Assembly (NCBI RefSeq): GCF_003991195.1
Contig: NZ_RCWL01000001.1
Span: 744,001-808,000 of the forward strand
Direction: 5' to 3'
DNA from: Gynurincola endophyticus
GTDB taxonomy: Bacteria; Bacteroidota; Bacteroidia; Chitinophagales; Chitinophagaceae
Length of the DNA: 64,000 bases
How positions within the stretch are numbered: position 1 is the first letter of the stretch; every line of letters begins with the position of its first letter. A model generated the notes under the pieces. That model was given only the letters and a program-made list of their open reading frames with translations, was not told the DNA's origin and did not search any database. This document shows positions 36,641 through 44,842 of this stretch, one piece after another. The position numbers were made by a program, and so were the translations under genes.

Positions 36641-36709
36641 TTATGACTATATAGTATATATACATATATTAATTTGGTGAGCCCCCAACGTCGTTGGGGG
36701 CTTTTTTTT
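36586..36709 (+). promoter_or_regulatory. Cysteine attenuator: pause hairpin, antiterminator, terminator
   Basis: Pause hairpin: TTGCTGT (36586-36592) with ACAGCAA (36599-36605), over the Cys codons. Candidate antiterminator: TTGGGTGG (36617-36624, in Leu-Gly-Gly codons) with CCCCCAA (36682-36688), one bulged T. Terminator: AGCCCCCAAC (36680-36689) with GTTGGGGGCT (36693-36702), then T to 36709. A ribosome stalled on Cys codons frees 36617-36624 to block the terminator. A ribosome at the stop (36640) covers it. The pairings are read from sequence; the switching is inferred from the classical attenuation model. Confidence 0.75.
36680..36709 (+). terminator. Attenuator terminator upstream of cysM
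   Basis: A GC-rich 10-bp perfect stem with a 3-nt loop and a run of T lies 20 nt before the cysM start at 36730. Confidence 0.9.
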
Positions 36710-36729
36710 ACATATACATAACTAAACAT

Positions 36730-37656
36730 ATGATACAGGTACAGGATCATATTGAGCTGCTGCAGATTGTTAAAAAACAAATCGGCCATACGCCTTTAAT
36801 GCCTATTCGGAATTTATGGAAAAACGAACGGGTAAAAATTTATGCAAAACTGGAGTGGAAACAATTGTCGGGCAGCGTAAAAGCCCGCGCCGCTTTCAGA
36901 ATCTTTGAAAAAGCCATTTTAAACGGACACCTGAAACCCGGCATGGCCCTGTTAGACGCTTCCAGCGGAAATACAGGAATTGCTTATGCAGCTATCGGTA
37001 AGAAATTGGGAATAGAAGTGGTTTTGTGCATTCCTGAAAACGCTTCGAAAGAAAGAAAAGAGATTTTAACAGCCTCTGGAGCTACGATTATTTACACTTC
37101 AAAATATGAAGGAACTGATGGAGCACAGCTAAAAGCAAAAGATTTGTATGCGCAATATCCCGACAGGTATTTTTATGCCGATCAGTATTCCAATAAAAAT
37201 AATTATCTCGCCCACTATTATGGTACCTCACTGGAAATATTAAACGAAGTTCCGGGCATTACCCATTTTATCGCGGGTGTTGGTACTTCCGGAACATTTA
37301 TTGGAAACAGCTTACGCTTTTTAGATCAACCGGTTTTTATAGAAAGGATTGCATTACACCCCAACAATCCTTTACACGGACTGGAAGGTTGGAAACATCT
37401 TGAGACCGCTATTGTTCCTCCCATATATCGCGCAGATCTGGCTACCGAACACCGGAGTGTCGATACGGAAAAATCATATGCACTCATCAGAGAAGCTTAC
37501 AGAACGGAGCGATTGCAATTAAGTCCTTCATCGGCAGCCAACCTTGCCGGTGCATTAGAGTTGGCAACATCGTTAAAAGAAGGAGTGGTTGTAACAGTGT
37601 TTCCGGACAATGCGGATAAGTATAGTGAAGTAATACAAAAAATAAAACCATGGTAA
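36730..37656 (+). CDS. cysM: CysM-type cysteine synthase (sulfur-carrier dependent)
   Basis: This 308-residue protein is a fold-type II PLP enzyme. K51 in LSGSVKARAA is the PLP lysine, SSGNTGIA is the substrate loop, and GVGTSGTF binds the PLP phosphate. The downstream JAMM protease, ubiquitin-like carrier and MoeZ-type activator match the mycobacterial CysM-Mec-CysO-MoeZ pathway, in which O-phosphoserine and a protein thiocarboxylate are used. I infer the same chemistry here; direct sulfide use with O-acetylserine is the alternative. ATG 36730 was chosen because a longer frame would start inside the terminator. The stop overlaps the next ATG by seven bases. Confidence 0.85.
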   Translation: MIQVQDHIELLQIVKKQIGHTPLMPIRNLWKNERVKIYAKLEWKQLSGSVKARAAFRIFEKAILNGHLKPGMALLDASSGNTGIAYAAIGKKLGIEVVLCIPENASKERKEILTASGATIIYTSKYEGTDGAQLKAKDLYAQYPDRYFYADQYSNKNNYLAHYYGTSLEILNEVPGITHFIAGVGTSGTFIGNSLRFLDQPVFIERIALHPNNPLHGLEGWKHLETAIVPPIYRADLATEHRSVDTEKSYALIREAYRTERLQLSPSSAANLAGALELATSLKEGVVVTVFPDNADKYSEVIQKIKPW

Positions 37657-38090
37657 TAATAAACGAAAATCCTTTACAGGTAATGATAGCAGATGCTATC
37701 AAAGCATTTCCTGATGAATGTTGCGGGTTTTTATTCGGAAAAGAAGATGCAGCTGGTAACCGGATAATCGAAAGCGTATTACCGGTAATTAACTCAAAGG
37801 AAGGAGATAAACGCAGGCGTTTTTATATCGCACCGAAAGATTATGTGAAAGCTGAATTATATGCAGTAGAAAAAGGATGTTTGTTGTTAGGAGTGTATCA
37901 TAGTCATCCGGATCATCCGGCAATACCCAGTGAACACGACCGTGTGGCTGCACAACCCTTTTTCAGTTATGTGATCTTATCGATAGTGAATCAACAATAT
38001 GCAGACATTAAATCATGGCAGTTAAATAATGACTCACAATTTGAAGAAGAAATTATTCAATTAAATAAAATAGAAATATGGCAACCGTAA
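37650..38090 (+). CDS. JAMM/Mov34 metalloprotease (Mec/HcyD-like)
   Basis: This 146-residue protein has a full JAMM motif: E23 (DECCGFLF) and H84-S-H86-P...S94..D97 (YHSHPDHPAIPSEHD), which bind Zn2+ and catalyse isopeptide or peptide cleavage next to a Gly-Gly. In the mycobacterial pathway the Mec protease releases cysteine from CysO. In Wolinella a related protease trims the carrier C-terminus. Both roles are possible here because the carrier ends GGRM. The gene overlaps cysM and the carrier gene, so the three are translationally coupled. Confidence 0.85.
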   Translation: MVIINENPLQVMIADAIKAFPDECCGFLFGKEDAAGNRIIESVLPVINSKEGDKRRRFYIAPKDYVKAELYAVEKGCLLLGVYHSHPDHPAIPSEHDRVAAQPFFSYVILSIVNQQYADIKSWQLNNDSQFEEEIIQLNKIEIWQP

Positions 38091-38356
38091 TTATTCCAAC
38101 ACCGTTGAGAAAGTTTACCAATGCGCAATCCACTGTACAGTTAAAAGGAGAAACGGTAGCGGCGGTGATAAAGCAACTGGTAACCGAATTTCCGGATCTG
38201 AAAAAACATTTATTAGATGAACAGGAAGCAATCAGAAGTTTTGTAAATGTCTTTTTGGGTGAAGATGATATCAGAGACCTGGATAACACTGCAACCGGCG
38301 TAAATGAAAAGTCTGTGATCAGTATTATTCCGGCAATAGCAGGAGGGAGGATGTAG
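38078..38356 (+). CDS. cysO: Ubiquitin-like sulfur-carrier protein (CysO/MoaD/ThiS family)
   Basis: This 92-residue beta-grasp protein (VIIPTPLRKFTNAQSTVQLK, VNVFLGEDDIRDLDN, VNEKSVISIIPAIAGGRM) carries sulfur as a C-terminal thiocarboxylate. The usual C-terminal Gly-Gly is at residues 89-90 but is followed by Arg-Met. It must therefore be trimmed before adenylation, probably by the JAMM protease encoded just upstream with 13 bases of overlap. The symbol rests on operon context; a ThiS or MoaD role is less likely because no thi or moa genes are present. Confidence 0.8.
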   Translation: MATVIIPTPLRKFTNAQSTVQLKGETVAAVIKQLVTEFPDLKKHLLDEQEAIRSFVNVFLGEDDIRDLDNTATGVNEKSVISIIPAIAGGRM

Positions 38357-38419
38357 GCAATTAATAATTAAGAGTTAAGAATTGAGTGTGTTGTTTGATT
38401 AATCAATAAAAAATAGTTT

Positions 38420-39580
38420 ATGTCTATCAGCGAAATTAAATTTTCAACAGAAGAACTGGCCCGGTATGACCGGCATATCATAATACCGGATTTCGGACTG
38501 GCAGCTCAGCAAAAATTGAAGGCTGCAAAAGTGTTGGTGGTAGGTTCGGGTGGATTGGGAAGTCCGCTATTACTTTATCTGACTGCTGCAGGAGTTGGTA
38601 CAATTGGTATTATAGATTTTGATGTGGTAGATGATAGTAATCTTCAGCGACAGGTATTATTTGGTGTGGAGAATGTAGGAAAACCAAAAGTAGAAGCGGC
38701 GGTGAACCGGTTGAAGGGTTTGAATCCGCATATCAGATTTGAAGTATATAACACCAGGCTAACGGCTCAGAATGCCTTGGGTATCATAAAAGAATATGAT
38801 GTGGTAGCAGATGGAACGGATAATTTTCCCACCCGATACCTGGTGAATGATGCTACTGTGTTACTGGATAAACCAAATGTATACGCTTCTATTTTTCAAT
38901 TTGAAGGGCAGGTTTCTGTATTTAATTATGTAAATGAAAAAGGAGAGAGAGGCCCTAATTACAGAGACTTGTATCCAACCCCGCCACCACCGGGTTTAGT
39001 ACCCAGTTGTGCCGAAGGCGGTGTATTGGGCGTATTACCCGGTATTATCGGAAGTTTGCAGGCCCTGGAAGTTATTAAAGTAATTACAGGGGTCGGTGAA
39101 ACCCTGTCTGGCCGGTTTTATACTTTTGATGCACTAACGTTTACCAATAGAACATTTAGAATAGCTGCACGGAAAGATAATCCATTAAACGGTGAAAATC
39201 CTTCTATTCAGCAATTGGTCGATTATGAAGCATTTTGCGGATTGAAGGCACCGGTGAAAAGTATCAAAGAAGTTTCAATAAGTGAGTTTGTTGAATGGAA
39301 AGAACGGGGAGAAGTGGTTCAGGTGATTGATGTGAGAGAACCGCATGAGTATGAAATAGCAAATATAGGTGGAGATCTGATTCCGCTGGGGGGCGTCAGT
39401 GCTGCGCATGAACAAATCAGAAGAGATGGCAAAGTGATTGTTCATTGTAAAATGGGCGGGCGGAGTGCTAAAGCGATTCGTGAACTGGAAGAAAAATATG
39501 GATTTGATAATTTGTATAATCTGAAAGGGGGTATTTTATCGTATATAGATGACGTGGATCAGGAGTTAGTGCGATATTAA
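38420..39580 (+). CDS. moeZ: MoeZ-like carrier-protein adenylyl/sulfurtransferase
   Basis: This 386-residue protein has an E1-like adenylation domain (GSGGLGSPLLLYLTAAGVG near residues 40-60, DGTDNFPTRYLVND, PSCAEGGVLGVLPGIIGS) and a C-terminal rhodanese domain (IDVREPHEYEIANIGGDLIP, active-site Cys in VIVHCKMGGRSA). It would adenylate the carrier's C-terminal Gly and hand it sulfur. Both CxxC zinc-ligand pairs of MoeB are absent (GPNYRDLYP replaces PCYRC-type sequence), which agrees with MoeZ rather than MoeB. The gap to cysO is 63 nt. Confidence 0.85.
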   Translation: MSISEIKFSTEELARYDRHIIIPDFGLAAQQKLKAAKVLVVGSGGLGSPLLLYLTAAGVGTIGIIDFDVVDDSNLQRQVLFGVENVGKPKVEAAVNRLKGLNPHIRFEVYNTRLTAQNALGIIKEYDVVADGTDNFPTRYLVNDATVLLDKPNVYASIFQFEGQVSVFNYVNEKGERGPNYRDLYPTPPPPGLVPSCAEGGVLGVLPGIIGSLQALEVIKVITGVGETLSGRFYTFDALTFTNRTFRIAARKDNPLNGENPSIQQLVDYEAFCGLKAPVKSIKEVSISEFVEWKERGEVVQVIDVREPHEYEIANIGGDLIPLGGVSAAHEQIRRDGKVIVHCKMGGRSAKAIRELEEKYGFDNLYNLKGGILSYIDDVDQELVRY

Positions 39581-39718
39581 GTACGCAGCTCATTTTTCGA
39601 AATTTTTAAATTTTTTTTAAAGGAAATCATCTAATAAGATAAGTACTACGTATAATATAAAGTAAGCGTCATGATATCTTGTTCATTTGGTTAGTTTTCT
39701 TGTTGTCTTATCCCGAAG

Positions 39719-39762
39719 TTACTGCCATGCCTCCTCCAAAATCACCCGGGCATGGTAGTATG
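39719..39762. repeat. Inverted repeat downstream of moeZ
   Basis: TACTGCCATGCC (39719-39730) pairs with GGCATGGTAGTA (39748-39759 region) with one G-U pair over a ~17-nt loop. No T tract; function unknown. Confidence 0.4.
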
Positions 39763-39801
39763 CGGGATTTGAAAAACTATAAATATTTTACTCTAAAATA
39801 G

Positions 39802-39825
39802 AAACCGGTTGGAAGAACCGGTTTT
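39802..39825. terminator. Bidirectional terminator between convergent genes
   Basis: AAACCGGTT (39802-39810) pairs with AACCGGTTT (39816-39824). It lies 10 nt past the stop of the - strand gene at 39835 and downstream of moeZ. Confidence 0.65.
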
Positions 39826-39834
39826 ATGTGACGT

Positions 39835-41394
39835 TTATTTTTTTAATTTATTTCTCGAATCATTCAGGTATTTGTTTCTGATAATGGTTTGAACGGGAAC
39901 ATTATCTATTTTACTTTCTAACCATGAAATAACGTCCAGGTACATAAACGCACGTGTTTCATATGGATTATGCTGATGTTTTTTTAACTTATCTAACAAT
40001 TGAATGAATGCAGGTTTTAGCTGTGAAGGTGATAGCTTAAAAGACTTTCGTAAGAATTTGAAAATTTCTTCTTCAGTAACGGAAAGATTTTCCATTTTCG
40101 CCATGAAACGATACACAGATTTAAACAGGTATTCCAGTAAATCGTAGTTTTTTAATTCATAGTGTGCAATCAAATGTAATAATCTTGAATAACATTGCAG
40201 ATCCGTTCTTAAATCGACCTTCCAGTTAATAATTTTATTAAGATAATCAATAGAGGTATTGTAATCACCGCTACCGAAATAGAGCGATGCTATTTTATAA
40301 TAAAAAACCAGTACTCTGTGTCTGTCGAGGTACAATCTGTATTCTTCCAGTTTTTCTTCTATGGTAGGTACGATCGCTAAACCTTCTGTAAAAGTACCTT
40401 CCAGAAAATATTGATTAATTTTTGCAATATGCAGGTATACGAATACCTGTATAGTGGTGTTGATGTTACGTTTAACGAGTGGAGACTCGCTAAACTCTTC
40501 AAACATTTTTAAATCGCTCGTGAACTTCTGATAGTTTTTCAGATCAACGTGCGCCGTTAAAAGGTTATGGACACCTTTTACAAAGTGCATCGTTTCCAAT
40601 TGCAGCATTTCAGGATTAGCTTCAAAAAGATTCACCCACTTCTGACAACTCTTATAATACAATAGCAGGTCGTGTCTGATAAATCCAAACCAGCAATAAC
40701 ATTGGTACTTATATAATTTATCATAAAAGCCGGTAGCGTTATCGGCTTCTTTAGGATAATTTAAGGCGAAAAAGTCACGCAGATTTTTTTCATCTTTTTC
40801 ATTGCGTGCATGGCCGTTGTTAATGTACCAGCTATACAACAGAAGCGACAGATTTGATAACCTTGCCGTTAAGGTCAGTTTCGAATTGATCATTTCTGTA
40901 TCTATCGCCAGTTGTTGCGCACGGTCTTGCATACTTCTGGTAATATGCAGGCTTTCGATCTGTTTTTCGAAAAAAAGTGCCTGTAGTACAAAACTGTATT
41001 GATGGTATTGACCGGCCGTTTCTTTTAACTTGTCAAGTACTTTCAGGCTCTGATGATAGAGGCCTTTGTTGTAAAGAATCCTGGCGTGGTCCATCTGCTC
41101 GTGCAACTCAATATCAATATAATTTTCCTTGTTCAGTACCCGCAGGCTGGCAAGGATTTGTTTATAAAGATGAGCCTTAATATTAGATAACTGCTGTTTT
41201 TTGATGGAAGGGTTCTTTTTGAGCAAAGCATTCTCATCATAATCATCCATTTTGTCGAGAGCGTCGAATAATTGTACGACTTTAAGCTCTTCTGAGGATG
41301 AATTACGTTGTACATATAGCTTAAAATTCCTTTTTTCTGACTTTTCAAGCGAATGTACTAATTGAAACAAAGCGTCTGTTGATCGATTGGGCAT
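39835..41394 (-). CDS. Helical-repeat protein of unknown function
   Basis: This 519-residue protein is almost entirely helical, with TPR-like spacing of aromatic and small residues (for example LYNKGLYHQSLKVLDKLKET and LYFGSGDYNTSIDYLNKIIN). It has no signal peptide and is probably cytosolic. I recognise no catalytic motif. It is transcribed divergently from the leu operon with a 185-nt spacer. Confidence 0.65.
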   Translation of the reverse strand: MPNRSTDALFQLVHSLEKSEKRNFKLYVQRNSSSEELKVVQLFDALDKMDDYDENALLKKNPSIKKQQLSNIKAHLYKQILASLRVLNKENYIDIELHEQMDHARILYNKGLYHQSLKVLDKLKETAGQYHQYSFVLQALFFEKQIESLHITRSMQDRAQQLAIDTEMINSKLTLTARLSNLSLLLYSWYINNGHARNEKDEKNLRDFFALNYPKEADNATGFYDKLYKYQCYCWFGFIRHDLLLYYKSCQKWVNLFEANPEMLQLETMHFVKGVHNLLTAHVDLKNYQKFTSDLKMFEEFSESPLVKRNINTTIQVFVYLHIAKINQYFLEGTFTEGLAIVPTIEEKLEEYRLYLDRHRVLVFYYKIASLYFGSGDYNTSIDYLNKIINWKVDLRTDLQCYSRLLHLIAHYELKNYDLLEYLFKSVYRFMAKMENLSVTEEEIFKFLRKSFKLSPSQLKPAFIQLLDKLKKHQHNPYETRAFMYLDVISWLESKIDNVPVQTIIRNKYLNDSRNKLKK

Positions 41395-41528
41395 CGTATA
41401 TAAATCCTGTTAAAACAATTGAAATACAATACTTTATATATGCTGGTTACAGCTTTAAGAAGTGTAAATTACATAGAATTTTGATTTTCTTTGGCGGATA
41501 TGAAGGAATAATTTCGAAATAGAGAAAA

Positions 41529-41550
41529 GTGGCTGAGCCGCTTTTTTAAA
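41529..41550 (+). terminator. Terminator-like hairpin in the leuA leader region
   Basis: AGTGGC TGA GCCGCT with one G-U pair is followed by six T, about 30 nt before the leuA ATG. It may be an attenuator or a weak terminator. I found no convincing Leu-rich leader ORF; the only nearby one is a 14-codon ORF at 41440-41484 with two Leu codons. Confidence 0.45.
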
Positions 41551-41579
41551 GCTTTTTTCAGAAAATTATTGATGCAGTT

Positions 41580-42749
41580 ATGCCAGAGAATAAGATTTAC
41601 ATATTCGATACTACTTTAAGAGATGGTGAACAAGTACCAGGTTGTAAGTTAAACACGAAAGAGAAAATTGAAATCGCAATTGCTCTGGAAGAGTTAGGTG
41701 TAGACATTATTGAAGCTGGTTTTCCGATCTCATCGCCCGGAGATTTTCAGAGCGTGGCAGAAATCGGAAAAGTGGTTAAAAATGCGGTAGTATGCGGATT
41801 GAGCAGAGCTGTACAAAAAGATATAGAAGTAGCGGCAGAAGCATTACGTACTGCTGCGAGAAGAAGAATTCATACCGGAATCGGTACTTCAGATTTTCAC
41901 ATCAAATCTAAGTTCAATTCAAACAGAGACGAAATTTTAGAAAGAGCGGTACAGGCAGTAAAATGGGCACGTAATTTTACAGATGATGTAGAATTTTATG
42001 CTGAAGATGCCGGCCGTACAGACAATGAATATCTGGCGAGAGTAGTGGAAGCAGTTATTGCAGCCGGAGCTACTACCGTTAATATTCCGGATACCACCGG
42101 TTATTGTTTACCGCATCAATACGGTGAAAAGATTGCTTTTTTAAGAAACAATGTAAATAATATAGATAAGGCAATTCTTTCGTGCCATTGTCACAATGAT
42201 CTTGGCCTGGCAACGGCAAACTCTATTGCAGGGGTGGCAGCAGGCGCGCGTCAGATTGAATGTACCATTAACGGTTTAGGTGAAAGAGCCGGAAATACTG
42301 CTTTGGAAGAAGTGGTAATGGTGATTAAACAACATCAGGCCAGCCTTGGTTTCTACACTGACGTAAACGCAAAAATGTTGAATCCGTTGAGCAGATTGGT
42401 TTCTGATACGATGCGTATGCCGGTTCAGCCAAACAAAGCGATTGTAGGAGCAAATGCATTTGCCCACTCTTCAGGTATTCACCAGGATGGTTTCCTGAAA
42501 GATGCACAAACCTATGAAATCATCAATCCTGATGAGGTAGGTGCGGAAGGTTCAAGAATTGTATTAACTGCAAGAAGCGGAAGAAGTGCTTTGGCACACC
42601 GTTTCCAGAAAATAGGTTTTGAATTTAACCGTAACGACATTGATGTATTGTACCAACAGTTTTTACAGGTTGCCGATACGAAGAAAGAAGTGCATAATGA
42701 AGATTTAGATGCGTTAGCAACTGCTTATCAAAAATCTGTTGTAGTTTAA
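41580..42749 (+). CDS. leuA: 2-isopropylmalate synthase (short form)
   Basis: This 389-residue protein catalyses condensation of 2-oxoisovalerate with acetyl-CoA, the first leucine step. Motifs: [20 protein letters not shown], the [13 protein letters not shown] metal-binding motif and [17 protein letters not shown]. It ends after the catalytic and linker region and lacks the ~130-residue C-terminal allosteric domain of classical LeuA, so leucine feedback may be absent or different. Citramalate synthase is an alternative on sequence, but the leuCDB neighbours favour LeuA. Confidence 0.85.
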   Translation: MPENKIYIFDTTLRDGEQVPGCKLNTKEKIEIAIALEELGVDIIEAGFPISSPGDFQSVAEIGKVVKNAVVCGLSRAVQKDIEVAAEALRTAARRRIHTGIGTSDFHIKSKFNSNRDEILERAVQAVKWARNFTDDVEFYAEDAGRTDNEYLARVVEAVIAAGATTVNIPDTTGYCLPHQYGEKIAFLRNNVNNIDKAILSCHCHNDLGLATANSIAGVAAGARQIECTINGLGERAGNTALEEVVMVIKQHQASLGFYTDVNAKMLNPLSRLVSDTMRMPVQPNKAIVGANAFAHSSGIHQDGFLKDAQTYEIINPDEVGAEGSRIVLTARSGRSALAHRFQKIGFEFNRNDIDVLYQQFLQVADTKKEVHNEDLDALATAYQKSVVV

Positions 42750-42791
42750 TCATTCAGCATCATTTGTAGCGTTTAAAGGAAAAGAATCACT

Positions 42792-44192
42792 ATGGGTAAA
42801 ACATTATTTGAAAAGATCTGGGATAAACACGTCGTTAAAGAAATCGACGGTGGCCCTTCCGTATTATATATCGATAAGCACTTCATTCATGAGGTGACAT
42901 CACCACAAGCGTTCAAAGGCATCGAAAAAAGAGGAATGAAAGTATTCCGTCCTCAGCAAATCGTTGCTACTGCCGATCATAATGTACCGACATTAAATCA
43001 ACACCTTCCGATTGGTGATGAATTGTCAAGAAACCAGGTACAGCAGTTAATTGAAAACTGCGCCAAACATGGGGTTGAATTATATGGCTTAGGCCACCCT
43101 TTTCAGGGAATTGTACACGTAATCGGGCCTGAGCTGGGCGTTACCCAACCGGGCATGACCATTGTTTGCGGCGACAGCCACACTTCTACGCACGGTGCGT
43201 TCGGAGCAATTGCTTTCGGTATCGGAACCAGTGAAGTGGAAATGGTAATGGCTACGCAGTGCTTAATGCAAAGCAAACCGAAATTAATGCGTATCAATGT
43301 AGACGGTGAGTTGAAAAACGGAGTAGTATCTAAAGACATTATTCTTTATATCATTGCTTTGATCTCCGCCTCCGGCGCTACCGGTTATTTTGTTGAATAT
43401 GCCGGTTCTGCTATCCGCAGTTTAAGCATGGAAGCCAGAATGACTATCTGTAATATGAGTATCGAAATGGGTGCTCGTGGCGGAATGATTGCTCCTGACC
43501 AGATTACGTTTGACTATATGGAAGGACGTTTATTTGCACCTAAAGGTGCTGAATGGACTGCCAGGTTAGCTGAATGGAAACAATTATACAGCGATTCTGA
43601 TGCTGTATTCGATAAGGAAATTAACATAGATGCTGCTGATATTGAACCGATGATTACCTATGGAACAAATCCGGGTATGGGCATCGGCATCACTAAAAAT
43701 ATTCCTTCAGACGCAACGCTGGATGATAATGAAAAGAGAAACTTCCTGAAGTCTTTAAATTATATGGGTTTACAACCAGACACTCCTATTAAAGACAGAA
43801 ATATCGATTATGTTTTCATCGGAAGCTGTACCAATAGCAGAATTGAAGACCTGCGCATGGTGGCTGATTTTGTAAAGGGTAAAAAGAAAGCTGATGGGGT
43901 GGAAGTTTGGATAGTACCCGGTTCAAAACAAGTAGAATTACAAGCAAAAAATGAAGGCATCGACAAAATTTTTGAAGAAGCCGGATTTATGCTTCGTCAA
44001 CCTGGCTGTTCAGCTTGTTTAGGTATGAATGAAGATAAAATACCTGCCGGAAAATATTGTATTTCTACTTCTAATAGAAACTTTGAAGGTAGACAAGGGC
44101 CTAATGCCAGAACATTCCTGGCCAGTCCTTTAACTGCAGCAGCAGCTGCAATTACCGGTAAAGTGGTAGATGTTCGTGAATATTTGAATTAA
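42792..44192 (+). CDS. leuC: 3-isopropylmalate dehydratase large subunit
   Basis: This 466-residue aconitase-family subunit binds a [4Fe-4S] cluster through Cys in [13 protein letters not shown] and [32 protein letters not shown] and [10 protein letters not shown] are also typical. It works with LeuD to isomerise 2- to 3-isopropylmalate. It lies 42 nt after leuA. Confidence 0.95.
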   Translation: MGKTLFEKIWDKHVVKEIDGGPSVLYIDKHFIHEVTSPQAFKGIEKRGMKVFRPQQIVATADHNVPTLNQHLPIGDELSRNQVQQLIENCAKHGVELYGLGHPFQGIVHVIGPELGVTQPGMTIVCGDSHTSTHGAFGAIAFGIGTSEVEMVMATQCLMQSKPKLMRINVDGELKNGVVSKDIILYIIALISASGATGYFVEYAGSAIRSLSMEARMTICNMSIEMGARGGMIAPDQITFDYMEGRLFAPKGAEWTARLAEWKQLYSDSDAVFDKEINIDAADIEPMITYGTNPGMGIGITKNIPSDATLDDNEKRNFLKSLNYMGLQPDTPIKDRNIDYVFIGSCTNSRIEDLRMVADFVKGKKKADGVEVWIVPGSKQVELQAKNEGIDKIFEEAGFMLRQPGCSACLGMNEDKIPAGKYCISTSNRNFEGRQGPNARTFLASPLTAAAAAITGKVVDVREYLN

Positions 44193-44218
44193 TTGTTGAA
44201 TACAGAAAAGTTTCTGGT

Positions 44219-44812
44219 ATGAGTAAAGCTATTAATGAAGTAAAAAGTACAGTAGTTCCTGTTGATATAGAAAATGTAGACACAGATCAGATTATACCTG
44301 CACGTTTTTTAAAAGCAACGAGCAGAGACGGGTTTGGTAAAAATCTTTTTCGTGACTGGAGATATCATAATGATGACGAATCACAACCTAAAGCTGACTT
44401 TGTGATGAATGATCCGAAGTTTTCAGGTAAATTTCTGGTTGCCGGAAAAAATTTCGGTTGTGGATCTTCGAGAGAACACGCGGCATGGGCTATTAAAGAT
44501 GCAGGTTTTGATGTGGTAGTGAGTTCTTTTTTTGCTGATATTTTCAAAAATAACTCATTGAATAATTTTTTACTGCCGGTGACAGTAAGTGAGGAGTTCT
44601 TATCAAAATTGTTTGCTGCAGTAAAAGAAAATCCTGCAATAGAAGTTCAGGTGTCGGTACAGGATCAGGTAATAGAAGTTCCTGCGTTAGGTTTGAAAGA
44701 ACAGTTTGATATTAATGCATACAAAAAGACCTGTTTTTTAAACGGCTATGATGACATCGATTACCTGTTAAGCATCAAGCCTGAAATAGAAGCATTCGAA
44801 CAAAGTAGATAA
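44219..44812 (+). CDS. leuD: 3-isopropylmalate dehydratase small subunit
   Basis: This 197-residue swivel-domain subunit has the signature [17 protein letters not shown] and the N-terminal [13 protein letters not shown]. It completes the LeuCD enzyme. It lies 26 nt after leuC. Confidence 0.95.
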   Translation: MSKAINEVKSTVVPVDIENVDTDQIIPARFLKATSRDGFGKNLFRDWRYHNDDESQPKADFVMNDPKFSGKFLVAGKNFGCGSSREHAAWAIKDAGFDVVVSSFFADIFKNNSLNNFLLPVTVSEEFLSKLFAAVKENPAIEVQVSVQDQVIEVPALGLKEQFDINAYKKTCFLNGYDDIDYLLSIKPEIEAFEQSR

Positions 44813-44842
44813 AAAATAAAGTATTATTCATATACCCATTTT

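Noticed and set aside
36343-36702. Functional link between the ompA terminator and the cysteine terminator, which share CCCCAAC/GTTGGGG
   Set aside because: The first hairpin lies upstream of the inferred cysteine-operon promoter, so the two are on different transcripts; the shared core is probably chance.
36487-36789. 100-codon - strand ORF over the cysteine attenuator
   Set aside because: Its Gln run is the reverse complement of the Cys codons, and it crosses the promoter and terminator; it is a shadow.
41440-41484. Leucine leader peptide for leuA
   Set aside because: Only two Leu and two Val codons among 14 and no alternative pairing with the downstream hairpin was found.
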